Positions 26,830 to 35,884 of a stretch of DNA of 64,000 nucleotides are shown one piece after another. A model generated the notes under the pieces. That model was given only the letters and a program-made list of their open reading frames with translations. It made no database searches and was not told the DNA's origin. The stretch's first letter is position 1; each line of letters begins with the position of its first letter. Source of the stretch: Cognatitamlana onchidii. Its GTDB lineage: Bacteria; Bacteroidota; Bacteroidia; Flavobacteriales; Flavobacteriaceae. The translations under genes were made by a program, and so were the position numbers. Location: contig NZ_SRWZ01000003.1 of NCBI RefSeq assembly GCF_004804355.1, positions 62,001-126,000 on the forward strand. The letters run 5' to 3'.

Positions 26830-27885
26830 TTAAATATTCGCAGCCAACCAATCACCTACTTCACTGGTTCCGTAAGACTTGCCTCCATCGGCTAAATCCT
26901 CAGTTACCATACCTTCATTTAGTGCTTTATTAACTACATTTCTAATGGCTTTTCCTTCTTCTTGAAGTCCAAAATTTTCAAACATCATTGCAGCAGATAA
27001 TACAGTGGCCATTGGATTAGCTATATTGTTACCTGCAGCTTGTGGATAAGAACCGTGAATAGGCTCGAACAATCCTATATCCGATCCTAAAGAAGCAGAA
27101 GGCATTAGTCCCATAGATCCTGAAATTACAGAAGCTTCATCGGTTAAAATATCTCCAAATAAGTTTTCTGTAATTAGCACATCATAACTGTTTGGCCATT
27201 GCACCAAACGCATGGCTACAGCATCTACAAACTCATAAGACACTTCAACCTCTGGGTAATCTTTTTCCATAGCTTGTACCGTTTCTCTCCAAAGTCTTGA
27301 TGTTTCAAGTACATTAGCTTTATCAACACAGCATAACTTTTTTGAACGCGACATCGCTAATTCAAAACCTTTTTTAGCCAAACGTTGTACCTCTTCTCTT
27401 GTGTAAACACAATTGTCATAAGCGGTTTCTCCTCCGTCTCTTCGCCCTTTTTCACCAAAGTAAATACCGCCTGTTAATTCACGTAAAAACACCAAATCGG
27501 TGCCTTCAATACGCTCTTGTTTTAAAGGCGATTTATCCAATAAAGATGGGAATGTAAAGGTTGGGCGTACATTAGCAAAAAGACCTAAAGCCTTACGCAT
27601 TTTAAGTAAACCTTGCTCTGGACGAACCTTAGCAGATGGATCGTTATCAAATTTTGGATGACCAATAGCACCAAATAATACGGCATCGGCATTTTTACAA
27701 ATGTTGTGGGTTTCATCTGGGTAAGGTTCACCAACGGCATCTATGGCCGCTGCCCCTGTTAATGCTGGTTGCCAGTTAATATCATGTCCAAATTTTTTGG
27801 CAACAGCATCACTAACTTTTACTGCTTGATCAATAACCTCAGGTCCTATACCGTCTCCGGCTAAAAGCGCAATATTAAATTTCAT
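26830..27885 (-). CDS. leuB: 3-isopropylmalate dehydrogenase
   Basis: Oxidises and decarboxylates 3-isopropylmalate to 2-oxoisocaproate with NAD+, the third step of leucine synthesis. The 351-residue protein shows GDGIGPEV at the N-terminus, FGAIGHPKFD, LVFLRELTGGIYFGEKG, the metal-binding ITENLFGDILTDEAS and the nucleotide-binding LFEPIHGSYPQAAG. It is the last gene of the minus-strand leuC-leuD-leuA-leuB operon, 12 bases after leuA, and stops just before the shared terminator. Confidence 0.97.
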   Translation of the reverse strand: MKFNIALLAGDGIGPEVIDQAVKVSDAVAKKFGHDINWQPALTGAAAIDAVGEPYPDETHNICKNADAVLFGAIGHPKFDNDPSAKVRPEQGLLKMRKALGLFANVRPTFTFPSLLDKSPLKQERIEGTDLVFLRELTGGIYFGEKGRRDGGETAYDNCVYTREEVQRLAKKGFELAMSRSKKLCCVDKANVLETSRLWRETVQAMEKDYPEVEVSYEFVDAVAMRLVQWPNSYDVLITENLFGDILTDEASVISGSMGLMPSASLGSDIGLFEPIHGSYPQAAGNNIANPMATVLSAAMMFENFGLQEEGKAIRNVVNKALNEGMVTEDLADGGKSYGTSEVGDWLAANI

Positions 27886-27897
27886 TCCTTTTATATT

Positions 27898-29418
27898 CTA
27901 ATTAATAATAATGTTTAGCATTTTTTCCGTGGCTTTTATGGCCGATACTGTTTGATCTGAATCTAAGCCACGTGTTTTAAATTCTTTTTCAGCGTTCTTC
28001 CAAGTAATAATGGTTTCACACAAGGCATCAGAGTTACTCCCAGGAGGAATTCTAACTGCGTAATCAATTAAATTGGGTAAGGTGATATCCTTCTTTTTAA
28101 AGATTGATTTTAAGGCATTCATAAAGGCATCGTACTGTCCGTCACCTTGCGCATGTTCCTCAAAGGTGGCCCCTTCTATAGTGATAGACACCGTTGTTGA
28201 AGGCTTTAATCCTTTAGAATGTGTAAGTACATAGGAGTTTACCGTTACTTTTTCCTCATATGTGGTATCTAAAACATCCGAAATAATATAAGGTAAATCT
28301 TCTTTAGTAACCACTTGCTTTTTATCGCCAAGCTCTATAATCCTTTGGGTAACTTTCTTTAAGTCTTCATCATTTAATTGAAGCCCTAACTGCTGTAAAT
28401 TTTTTTGAATATTTGCCTTTCCAGAAGCTTTACCTAAGGCGTACTGTCGTTTTCTACCAAAACGTTCAGGCATTAAATCACTAAAATAGAGGTTGTTTTT
28501 ATTATCGCCATCAGCATGAATTCCTGCAGTTTGGGTAAATACATTAGCACCAATAATTGGTTTGTTGGCTGGTATCATGACTCCAGAAAAATTTTCAACA
28601 AGCTTACTTACTGTATATAAAAATTGTTCGTTTACACCAATTTCTATATTAGGTAAAAAGTCGTTTATTACGGCTATTGTGCTCGACATGGGGGCATTAC
28701 CTGCACGTTCTCCCATACCATTAACTGTAAGATGCAATCCATCTGCACCAGCTTTTAGACCTGCTATGGCATTGGCTACTCCAAGATCATAATCATTATG
28801 TGCATGGAAATCAAAGTGTAAACTAGGATATTTGTCTTTTATCTCCTTAACAAAAGTATAGGACTCCTCTGGTGTTAAAACACCCAGAGTATCAGGGAGC
28901 ATAATGCGTTTAATTGGTTGAGACGAAAGAAAATCTAAAAACTCGAACACATAGTCCTTAGAATTTCGCATACCATTACTCCAATCTTCTAAATAAACAT
29001 TGGTATCGATACTCTTTTCTTCTGCCAGAGCAATATTATCGGCTATTTCCTTAAAGTGTTGTTTAGGCGTTTTTTTAAGCTGATGCGTTAAATGATTTAA
29101 TGAGCCTTTGGTAAGGAGGTTCTGAACCTTTGCTCCAGCTTCTAGCATCCATTTAATAGACACCCCATTATCAACAAAGGATAATACTTCAATTTTATCT
29201 AAATAATTATTTTCTGAAGCCCAGTCCGTTATATCTTTTACCGCTTGAAATTCTCCTTCAGAAACTCTGGCTGATGCAATTTCGATACGATCAACCTTAA
29301 GTTCTTCAAGTAAAAGTTTGGCGATAGTTAGTTTCTCTGAAGCAGAAAACGACACCGTAGAGGTTTGTTCACCATCCCGTAAGGTCGTATCCATTATTTC
29401 TAGCTGTCTTTTACTCAT
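27898..29418 (-). CDS. leuA: 2-isopropylmalate synthase family enzyme with regulatory domain
   Basis: Condenses acetyl-CoA with a 2-oxoacid; in this leu operon most likely 2-oxoisovalerate to 2-isopropylmalate. The N-terminal HMGL-like TIM barrel has MDTTLRDGEQTSTVSFS with catalytic Arg-Asp, and the metal-binding HAHNDYDLGVAN. The C-terminal part (about residues 370-500) is the LeuA regulatory/dimerisation domain. I prefer the start at 29418 (MSKRQLEIMDTT), matching family N-termini; an upstream in-frame ATG at 29448 would add ten residues. Citramalate synthase is the main alternative, since the two share domains. It sits between leuD and leuB. Confidence 0.85.
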   Translation of the reverse strand: MSKRQLEIMDTTLRDGEQTSTVSFSASEKLTIAKLLLEELKVDRIEIASARVSEGEFQAVKDITDWASENNYLDKIEVLSFVDNGVSIKWMLEAGAKVQNLLTKGSLNHLTHQLKKTPKQHFKEIADNIALAEEKSIDTNVYLEDWSNGMRNSKDYVFEFLDFLSSQPIKRIMLPDTLGVLTPEESYTFVKEIKDKYPSLHFDFHAHNDYDLGVANAIAGLKAGADGLHLTVNGMGERAGNAPMSSTIAVINDFLPNIEIGVNEQFLYTVSKLVENFSGVMIPANKPIIGANVFTQTAGIHADGDNKNNLYFSDLMPERFGRKRQYALGKASGKANIQKNLQQLGLQLNDEDLKKVTQRIIELGDKKQVVTKEDLPYIISDVLDTTYEEKVTVNSYVLTHSKGLKPSTTVSITIEGATFEEHAQGDGQYDAFMNALKSIFKKKDITLPNLIDYAVRIPPGSNSDALCETIITWKNAEKEFKTRGLDSDQTVSAIKATEKMLNIIIN

Positions 29419-29508
29419 TGAAGGCTTTGTAAATTCACAAAAAAGCATTTCATAATTAAATGGAATGCTTTTTCGAAATTGTTATATGTTTAATTGTTTT
29501 ACCACTGT

Positions 29509-30108
29509 TTAAAATGGTCTTGTTTCTGCAAATGTTTTGACCTCATCTTTCATGTTTTGAAGATAATCAATGTCATCAAAACCATTGAGCATATTTCCTT
29601 TCTTATAACCATTAATATCAAAAGATTCAGAAGCTCCTGTTGCAACTAAGGTAACTGTTTGATTTGGTAGATCAACTTTTATCTCAGTTTTAGGATCCGC
29701 TTCAATAGCGTCAAATAATTGTTGTGCAAATTCTGGAGATACTTGAACTGGTAAAACCCCAATATTTAAACAGTTATTTCTAAAAATATCTGCAAAGAAC
29801 GATGAAATTACGCATCGTAATCCAAAATCATAAACAGACCATGCAGCATGCTCTCTTGAAGAACCAGAACCGAAGTTCTTTCCTCCTACTAAAATTTTAG
29901 AACCAGCATATTTAGCATCGTTTAAAGGAAAATCGGCAATGGGATTACCCTCAGAATCATATCTCCAATCACGGAAGAAATTATCTCCAAATCCTTTGCG
30001 CTCTGTTGCTTTTAAAAAACGAGCCGGTATAATTTGATCGGTGTCCACATTCTCAATAGGTAGCGGATATGCTGTACTTGTTAATACTTCAAATTTATCG
30101 TAAGCCAT
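29509..30108 (-). CDS. leuD: 3-isopropylmalate dehydratase, small subunit
   Basis: Swivel-domain subunit of isopropylmalate isomerase, which pairs with LeuC to convert 2- to 3-isopropylmalate. Key segments are VDTDQIIPARFLK near the N-terminus and GGKNFGSGSSREHAAWSVYDFGLRCVISSFFADIFRNNCLNIGVLP. I choose the ATG at 30108 (MAYDKFEV), giving 199 residues; an ATG at 30135 would add nine residues that do not resemble the family. It lies between leuC and leuA in the operon. Confidence 0.95.
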   Translation of the reverse strand: MAYDKFEVLTSTAYPLPIENVDTDQIIPARFLKATERKGFGDNFFRDWRYDSEGNPIADFPLNDAKYAGSKILVGGKNFGSGSSREHAAWSVYDFGLRCVISSFFADIFRNNCLNIGVLPVQVSPEFAQQLFDAIEADPKTEIKVDLPNQTVTLVATGASESFDINGYKKGNMLNGFDDIDYLQNMKDEVKTFAETRPF

Positions 30109-30203
30109 ATTATTTTTGATTTTAGCCAGTAGCATTTCGCCATTGGCAATATCTTTTATTTAAATTAAATTAAGCTATTGGTAAAACCAAAAGCCATTGC
30201 CTT

Positions 30204-31610
30204 TTAGGCTGTTACTTCTATTAATGTTCTTGGATCTGTGACTACACCTTGAACCGCTGTAGCAGCTGCCACAAGAGGTGATGCCAATAAGGTTCTAGAC
30301 CCTGGTCCTTGACGTCCTTCGAAATTACGATTCGATGTTGATACCGCTAATTTCCCAGCAGGTACTTTGTCATCGTTCATAGCCAAACAAGCAGAACAAC
30401 CTGGTTCTCTTAATACAAAACCAGCTTCATCTAAAATCTTGTCGAGACCTTCTTCTTTAATTTGGTCCACCACTTTATGAGACCCAGGTACTAGCCAAGC
30501 GGTGATGTTATCTGCTTTTTTACGACCTTCTACAATAGAACAAAAAGCTCTAAAATCTTCAATACGGCCATTGGTACACGATCCTAAGAACACATAATCT
30601 ACCTGCTTGCCAATCATGTTTTCCCCTTCATTAAACTGCATATAGCCTAATGATTTCTTATATGTTTCAACACCACCTTCTACCTCATCAGCATTAGGAA
30701 TTGATTGTGTAACCCCAATACCCATACCTGGATTAGTTCCGTAGGTAATCATAGGTTCTATATCAGAAGCATTATAAGTAAACTCTACATCAAACTCGGC
30801 GTCGTCATCCGTTTTAAGCGTTTCCCAATAAGCCATAGCTTTATCCCAATCAGCGCCTTTTGGTGTGTGCTTTCTTCCTTTTATATACTCAAACGTCTTT
30901 TCATCTGGAGCAATCATACCTCCACGAGCACCCATTTCAATAGATAAGTTACAAACTGTCATACGGCCTTCCATAGACATATTTTCAAAAACATCGCCAG
31001 CATATTCTACAAAATATCCGGTGGCTCCAGAAGTTGTTTGTTGAGAAATGATATATAAAGCTACATCTTTAGGTGTTACTCCAAAACCTAATTCACCATT
31101 AACATTAATACGCATTTTTTTTGGTTTTGGTTGCATAATGCATTGTGTAGACAATACCATTTCAACCTCAGAAGTTCCAATACCAAAAGCAATGGCCCCA
31201 AAAGCACCATGGGTAGAGGTATGCGAATCTCCACAAACTATAGTAGAACCTGGTAATGTAATACCATTTTCAGGACCTACAATATGAACAATACCATTGT
31301 TTCTATGTCCTAAGCCCCAGTGTGAAATTCCATATTCGGCAGCATTGTTCGCTAAAGCTTCCAATTGATTTGCAGATAATGGATCGGCCACTGGTAAATG
31401 CTGATTCCATGTAGGGGTGTTATGGTCGGCGGTAGCAAAGGTACGCTCTGGATACATAACCCCAATTCCTCTTTGTTTTAAGCCAACGAATGCTACTGGA
31501 CTCGTTACTTCATGTATAAAATGACGGTCAATAAAGAATACATCTGGTCCATCTTCAATATTGCGAACCACATGCGAATCCCATACTTTGTCAAATAATG
31601 TCTTGCTCAT
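30204..31610 (-). CDS. leuC: 3-isopropylmalate dehydratase, large subunit
   Basis: Aconitase-fold subunit carrying the 4Fe-4S cluster. The 468-residue protein has [24 protein letters not shown], the cluster cysteines in FLGSCTNGR and [10 protein letters not shown], and [18 protein letters not shown] near the C-terminus. It is the first gene of the leu operon, with a good promoter about 70-100 bases upstream. Its partner leuD starts 96 bases downstream. Confidence 0.97.
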   Translation of the reverse strand: MSKTLFDKVWDSHVVRNIEDGPDVFFIDRHFIHEVTSPVAFVGLKQRGIGVMYPERTFATADHNTPTWNQHLPVADPLSANQLEALANNAAEYGISHWGLGHRNNGIVHIVGPENGITLPGSTIVCGDSHTSTHGAFGAIAFGIGTSEVEMVLSTQCIMQPKPKKMRINVNGELGFGVTPKDVALYIISQQTTSGATGYFVEYAGDVFENMSMEGRMTVCNLSIEMGARGGMIAPDEKTFEYIKGRKHTPKGADWDKAMAYWETLKTDDDAEFDVEFTYNASDIEPMITYGTNPGMGIGVTQSIPNADEVEGGVETYKKSLGYMQFNEGENMIGKQVDYVFLGSCTNGRIEDFRAFCSIVEGRKKADNITAWLVPGSHKVVDQIKEEGLDKILDEAGFVLREPGCSACLAMNDDKVPAGKLAVSTSNRNFEGRQGPGSRTLLASPLVAAATAVQGVVTDPRTLIEVTA

Positions 31611-31681
31611 AAATAGTTTAAATTTTCGTATTTGTCTTCAATTTGCAGGTTTTACCTAGCATAGCGAATCATAAAAGTCTA

Positions 31682-31710
31682 CAAATTTATAGTTTATTAG
31701 AGTTATTCAA
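31682..31710 (-). promoter_or_regulatory. Promoter of the leu operon
   Basis: On the minus strand, TTG (31710-31708) and TAAATTTG (31689-31682) are separated by 18 bases and match the Bacteroidota -33/-7 consensus. Transcription would start about 65 bases before the leuC ATG. I looked for a leucine-rich leader peptide in that leader and found none. Confidence 0.6.
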
Positions 31711-31767
31711 AACTTAAAAGCTATTTGTTATTTATTTTTTATAAAATAACTAATGAACACCATAATA

Positions 31768-31784
31768 ATTGCATTTTATGCAAT
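31768..31784. promoter_or_regulatory. Inverted repeat upstream of the leu promoter
   Basis: ATTGCAT-TTT-ATGCAAT is a perfect 7-3-7 inverted repeat about 60 bases upstream of the leu -33 element and 50 bases past the end of the thioesterase gene. The size suits an activator or Lrp/AsnC-type site. It lacks the GC-rich stem and U-tract of a terminator. Confidence 0.4.
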
Positions 31785-31833
31785 GAAAACATTTTTTTGG
31801 CTATAATTTTTAAAGAGGAATTTTAGTTGTTTT

Positions 31834-32217
31834 TTACAATCGGTCTTTTACGTACTCTACCTTGGTTTTTCCATGTGGTAATGGCTTACCATCTTTTCCA
31901 ACATTTACCATCACGATGTTAGAAATTGTTATGATTGTTTCTCGTGTTCTCATATTTCTTACTTCGCAACTTAAGGTTAAAGATGCACGTCCAAATTTCG
32001 CAGCTTTTATACCTATTTCAATAACATCGCCTTGTTTTGCTGAAGCCTTAAAATCTATTTCGCTAATGTATTTTGTAACTACTTTTTGGTTTTCTAATTG
32101 TACAATACTGTAAAGAGCTGCTTCTTCGTCTATCCACTCTAATAACCGTCCGCCAAAAAGTGTACCGTTAGCATTTAAGTCTTCTGGTTTAATCCATTTT
32201 CTAGTATGAAATCGCAT
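31834..32217 (-). CDS. Acyl-CoA thioesterase (hotdog fold)
   Basis: A 127-residue single-hotdog protein. The segment NANGTLFGGRLLEWIDEEAALYS is the YciA/BFIT-type signature of acyl-CoA hydrolases (the N-G-x-x-F-G-G region with the acidic residue of the helix), followed by the strands TKYISEIDFKASAKQGDVIEIG and RASLTLSCEV. It would release CoA from acyl-CoA esters in the cytoplasm; chain-length preference is unknown. It is 14 bases downstream of the DUF72 gene. Confidence 0.88.
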   Translation of the reverse strand: MRFHTRKWIKPEDLNANGTLFGGRLLEWIDEEAALYSIVQLENQKVVTKYISEIDFKASAKQGDVIEIGIKAAKFGRASLTLSCEVRNMRTRETIITISNIVMVNVGKDGKPLPHGKTKVEYVKDRL

Positions 32218-32231
32218 AATTTGGTTTTATA

Positions 32232-33119
32232 TTAAAATAGTGTTTTTTGAGTTTCTTGGTTAGGAATGGTAAGATTACACCCCAAAGCCGCATTTACTTT
32301 TTTTAAAAAGTAAGCGGATAGTAAGGGAGACTCTTTTTCTATATTTTGATGAATAAAAAAATCAATTTCTTTAATTCCCTGTGCTTTCCATAATTTAAGA
32401 CGCTCTACCCAATCATCCAATCTTGAATAATCTGATGCATGATTCGCTCCAACATACCTAACAAAAGCTGTGGCGTTAGTTAGCCTCATATGCATTAAGT
32501 CGCGCCTACCAGCAGTATCTACAATAATATTAGAGATATAATGAGATTCAAGAAGTTGGTACAACTCATCGGATACATTACTATCATTATACCAATTGGG
32601 ATGTCTAAATTCAACAGCCAAAGGAATTTCCTTTGGCCATGATTCAATAAAGTTAACTACCCTATCGAAATCTTTGGGCGCAAAATTAGAGTGCATTTGT
32701 AGAAAGACAGTGCCTAATTTTTCTTTTAAATTTGAAGCATTATATAAATAGTTGTCAACCACTTGAGTAACTTCATTTAAACGCTTCCAATGACTAATTT
32801 CTTGATTTAATTTGGGAAAAAACTTAAATCCCTTAGGCGTTTTATCGTACCATTTTGAGAATTGTTCAGCAGGAAAAATCCTGTAAAACGTGGCGTTTAA
32901 TTCTATTGCATTAAACTGGGTTGCGTAATACCCCAATTCATCTTTTGTTCCTCTGGGATAAAAGCCTTTAAGGTCTGCTCTATTCCACTTGGCACACCCA
33001 ACGTATATTTCAGGCGTATTAGCACGCTTATCTCTATTTAAAACCGCTTTAGTTTCAGGATGATCTTGTGGTAAAGTAAAATCAATATCTTGAGGGTTTT
33101 CTACGCTGCCAAATTTCAT
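32232..33119 (-). CDS. DUF72 domain protein
   Basis: A 295-residue TIM-barrel-like protein of the DUF72 family: YVGCAKWNRADLKGFYP, FNAIELNATFYRI, KGFKFFPKLNQEISH, FLQMHSNFAPKDFDRV, LAVEFRHPNWYND and RLTNATAFVRYVGA follow the family order. Function is unknown. It overlaps nothing and is likely co-transcribed with the thioesterase that follows after 14 bases. Its start faces the tetR-like gene 86 bases away, so the operator at 33182-33201 may also influence it. Confidence 0.85.
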   Translation of the reverse strand: MKFGSVENPQDIDFTLPQDHPETKAVLNRDKRANTPEIYVGCAKWNRADLKGFYPRGTKDELGYYATQFNAIELNATFYRIFPAEQFSKWYDKTPKGFKFFPKLNQEISHWKRLNEVTQVVDNYLYNASNLKEKLGTVFLQMHSNFAPKDFDRVVNFIESWPKEIPLAVEFRHPNWYNDSNVSDELYQLLESHYISNIIVDTAGRRDLMHMRLTNATAFVRYVGANHASDYSRLDDWVERLKLWKAQGIKEIDFFIHQNIEKESPLLSAYFLKKVNAALGCNLTIPNQETQKTLF

Positions 33120-33181
33120 TTAATTCCTTTTTTCCAAAAATAACTAAATTTTAACATTAGTATTCTAGATATTTTTTTAAT

Positions 33182-33201
33182 TTTGGAACGTTCATTTCAA
33201 A
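33182..33201. promoter_or_regulatory. Operator copy before the TetR-type regulator
   Basis: TTTGGAAC-GTTC-ATTTCAAA has the same 8-4-8 layout as the perfect operator at 33803-33822, with one changed base in each arm. It ends 4 bases before the regulator ATG, where a bound repressor would block its own expression. Confidence 0.65.
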
Positions 33202-33205
33202 TAAA

Positions 33206-33787
33206 ATGCCAAAAGTAGAAACATTTAACAGAGATTTAGTTATTGAGCAGGTTACCAATGTTTTTCATGACAAAGGGTTTAATGCTACATCTATGCAAGA
33301 TATTGTGGATGCCACCGGGCTAAACAGATCCAGTATTTATAACTCATTTGAAAACAAGCATAACCTTTTTTTAGAATGTTTAAAAACCTATAAGAGTAGA
33401 TCCAACAACCACCTTTCGGATAAGCTAAGTACAGCGTCAAATTCTTTAGATGCCATAGCGTTAATTTTTGATGTTTACATTGAAGAGATAATTAAGAATG
33501 TACATGATAAGGGGTGTCTTATTGTTAATTGTGCGTCCGAAATGGCAAATCATGATGTGTCTATCACTGATTTTTTATTCAAAAATCAAAGTGATATGCT
33601 CACATTTTTAGAAAATTTAGTTAGCAAGGGTCAAAAAGAACAGCTTATAAACACAAATAAGTCGTCAAAAGAATATGCCTTATACCTTTACTCCAGTATA
33701 CAAGGATTTAGAATGACTGGTATTTTAATTTCGGATAAACCTGAACTAGAAAGTATTAAGAACACGATTATACAAACATTAATTTAA
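33206..33787 (+). CDS. TetR/AcrR family transcriptional regulator
   Basis: A 193-residue repressor-type protein. Residues about 10-55 form the TetR DNA-binding domain (VIEQVTNVFHDKGFNATSMQDIVDATGLNRSSIYNSFENKHNLFLECL). The C-terminal helices form the ligand and dimer domain, with CLIVNCASEMANHD typical of the TetR_C subgroup near QacR/AcrR-like regulators of short-chain dehydrogenases. The same palindrome lies before its own start and before the SDR gene downstream, so it probably controls both. The inducer is unknown. Confidence 0.92.
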   Translation: MPKVETFNRDLVIEQVTNVFHDKGFNATSMQDIVDATGLNRSSIYNSFENKHNLFLECLKTYKSRSNNHLSDKLSTASNSLDAIALIFDVYIEEIIKNVHDKGCLIVNCASEMANHDVSITDFLFKNQSDMLTFLENLVSKGQKEQLINTNKSSKEYALYLYSSIQGFRMTGILISDKPELESIKNTIIQTLI

Positions 33788-33802
33788 TTTTTTTTAATTC
33801 AA

Positions 33803-33822
33803 TTTGAAACGATTGTTTCAAA
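33803..33822. promoter_or_regulatory. Perfect operator palindrome before the SDR gene
   Basis: TTTGAAACGATTGTTTCAAA is a perfect 8-4-8 inverted repeat, 15 bases before the SDR ATG and 15 bases after the regulator stop. A second, imperfect copy precedes the regulator itself. Confidence 0.75.
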
Positions 33823-33837
33823 TAAATATTTATAATT

Positions 33838-34587
33838 ATGAGTAAACTAGAAAACAAAGTAGCCGTTATTACAGGAGCCAATAGCGGTATTGGGTTAGCA
33901 ACCGCTAAATTATTTTTAAAAGAAGGAGCTAAAGTGGTAATTTCTGGAAGGCGTGAAAATGCTTTAGACGAAGCTACCAAAGATTTAGAAGGAGATTTTA
34001 TAACGGTTGTAGCCGACGTTAGTAAAACAGAAGATAATAAGAATCTTATTGACCAGGCTGTAGCAAAATATGGTAAAATTGACATTCTTTATCTCAATGC
34101 AGGTATTGCCCCACCAACTCCAATCGCAGATGTGACTGAAGCACATTACAATATTCTATTTGATATTAATGTAAAGGGCCCTATTATGGCGTCTAAATTA
34201 GCTTTACCGCATTTAAATGACAATAGTACCATACTATTTACAAGCTCTATTGTAAGACAAAAAGGGTTTGAAGGCTTTGGTGTATATTCAGCAACTAAAG
34301 GCGCCTTAAGCTCTTTTGCAAAAGTATTAGCGACCGAAGTAAAATCAAGAGGTATTAGAGTGAATACCATTTCCCCTGGTCCAGTTGAAACTCCAATTTA
34401 TGGAAAAATGGGATTACCGCAAGATGTACTAGATGGATTTGGAAAAGACATGAGTGCTCAAGTACCTTTAGGACGTTTTGGTGCCTCAGACGAAATAGCT
34501 ACTACAGCTCTGTTTTTAGCCTCAAGTGATGCTTCATATATTAACGGTGTTGATTTAGAAGTAGATGGCGGCTTATCACAACTTTAG
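33838..34587 (+). CDS. SDR family oxidoreductase under TetR control
   Basis: A 249-residue classical short-chain dehydrogenase: cofactor-binding TGANSGIG (about 14-21), NAG in LYLNAGIAPP, catalytic Ser in TSSIV and Y-S-A-T-K, and the C-terminal DGG. The substrate is unknown; proteins of this type are often paired with TetR regulators that sense an electrophile or quinone. The gene follows its regulator by 50 bases, with a perfect operator between, and is closed by a terminator at 34599-34632. Confidence 0.9.
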   Translation: MSKLENKVAVITGANSGIGLATAKLFLKEGAKVVISGRRENALDEATKDLEGDFITVVADVSKTEDNKNLIDQAVAKYGKIDILYLNAGIAPPTPIADVTEAHYNILFDINVKGPIMASKLALPHLNDNSTILFTSSIVRQKGFEGFGVYSATKGALSSFAKVLATEVKSRGIRVNTISPGPVETPIYGKMGLPQDVLDGFGKDMSAQVPLGRFGASDEIATTALFLASSDASYINGVDLEVDGGLSQL

Positions 34588-34598
34588 AATAGCTTAAA

Positions 34599-34632
34599 TA
34601 AAAGGTCGAAAACTTGAATTTTCGACCTTTTA
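34599..34632. terminator. Terminator after the SDR gene
   Basis: A 13-base perfect stem AAAAGGTCGAAAA / TTTTCGACCTTTT around CTTGAA, symmetrical in its A and T ends, lies 12 bases after the SDR stop. Confidence 0.9.
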
Positions 34633-34717
34633 TGTTAATAACCTGGTTAACAACTATCAGTAAATTGTTAATATAGGTTGTAATTATTCGATAATTTTAA
34701 GTCCAAATCTTCTATAT

Positions 34718-35134
34718 ATGGACTCTAGACAATTACACATTAAAGGTATTAGACCCGAAATTTCAAGTGCTACAATTAATGACAACATGAGTAATGACGA
34801 GCGTTTTCAAAATTCTGTACTACGCCCAGTTATTAAATTTCAAAACGATTTGTTGATTGAAGTTTTTAGAAACTATGTAGCAAAGCATAAAAATGTTTTT
34901 TACGAATTGACTTTAGAAAAGCGTATTGACTATATCGAAAATGCGGTTCAAAAAGATATGAAGTTTCGAAATTCTATGAAAGGGATGATTATTGGATTGT
35001 TCTCTGTTGAAGAATACTTAGTGTATATTGAAAACTCTTCAGCTTTAAACAAACGTATGATGAATATTGTTAAAGAACGTTTGCTTAGTCAGATTCAATT
35101 ATTTGAAACTCCTAAGTTACTGGCTGCAGTTTAG
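34718..35134 (+). CDS. Conserved hypothetical protein, helical
   Basis: A 138-residue soluble, mostly helical protein that I cannot assign to a characterised family. Recognisable stretches are DERFQNSVLRPVIKFQNDLLIEVF and FYELTLEKRIDYIENAVQKDMKFRNSMKGMIIGLFSVEEY. Similar Flavobacteriia proteins have been labelled glyoxalase without a visible VOC fold; nothing here supports that. The stop overlaps the convergent DUF2461 stop by four bases. Confidence 0.7.
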   Translation: MDSRQLHIKGIRPEISSATINDNMSNDERFQNSVLRPVIKFQNDLLIEVFRNYVAKHKNVFYELTLEKRIDYIENAVQKDMKFRNSMKGMIIGLFSVEEYLVYIENSSALNKRMMNIVKERLLSQIQLFETPKLLAAV

Positions 35135-35814
35135 TCTATTAACGACACCCCATTCAAATCCGTAGTAAGCACATCGCTCATATAATCAAAAAATGGACGA
35201 ATGGCTTTAAAGGATGCGTTAACATCATCTAAAAATCCAGCATCTAAAACTTCTTTATCTGTATACTTTTTAGTAAATATATATTGCTTTTTCTTTATTA
35301 AATCTATGGCCTTATGCTCTTTACTAAAGCCTTTGGGAGCTGTTTTTACCTCATCTCCAACAAAGGAATCACCCCAAATAGTATTAAATCTTTTGTTCGC
35401 TAAAATCTCACGGATTTCAGAATCATCCATCTCAAACTCCTTACGTATTCTTAGCAAATCTTCTTTAGCTGGTTCCCAAAACCCTGTAGCAATAAAACTT
35501 TGATTATTGGGCTGGATATGCAAATAGTAGCCGCCTCTTAGTCGCGGTTTTGTTCTGTGAAAAGAACCTCCAAAATGTGTTTTATATGGTAGTTTATTTT
35601 TTGAAAAACGCACATCGCGATAAATTCTAAAGATTTTTAATTTATCGATATCATCGTGCTTGCTTAAGCCTTCAAAAATAGTATTATAAAATTGCTTTAC
35701 TTCTGCTTCAATAGCTTTAAACTCAGGTTTGTTTTCATTAAACCAGTCTCTATTGTTATTTTTCTCTAGTTTTTTAAAAAAAGTGAAAACGGATTTAGGG
35801 AGTGTAGGATTCAT
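35131..35814 (-). CDS. DUF2461 domain protein
   Basis: A 227-residue protein with the DUF2461 (TIGR02453-like) order: FFKKLEKNNNRDWFNENKPEFKAIE near the N-terminus, RIYRDVRFSKNKLPYKTHFGGSF, GGYYLHIQPNNQSFIATGFW and the FDYM motif near the end. Function is unknown. It is convergent with the hypothetical gene before it, sharing stop-codon bases, and 70 bases from the end of the TruA-like gene start region. Confidence 0.85.
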   Translation of the reverse strand: MNPTLPKSVFTFFKKLEKNNNRDWFNENKPEFKAIEAEVKQFYNTIFEGLSKHDDIDKLKIFRIYRDVRFSKNKLPYKTHFGGSFHRTKPRLRGGYYLHIQPNNQSFIATGFWEPAKEDLLRIRKEFEMDDSEIREILANKRFNTIWGDSFVGDEVKTAPKGFSKEHKAIDLIKKKQYIFTKKYTDKEVLDAGFLDDVNASFKAIRPFFDYMSDVLTTDLNGVSLID

Positions 35815-35884
35815 TTTAAAAAGTTATGATTGATGAATTTGTGAAATTATGTCGACAACAAGACTTCTAAATTACAAAACAAAA

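Noticed and set aside
31611-31680. Leader peptide for the leu operon (ATG ATT CGC TAT GCT AGG TAA)
   Set aside because: The six-codon ORF has no Leu codon and no terminator hairpin follows, so attenuation is not supported.
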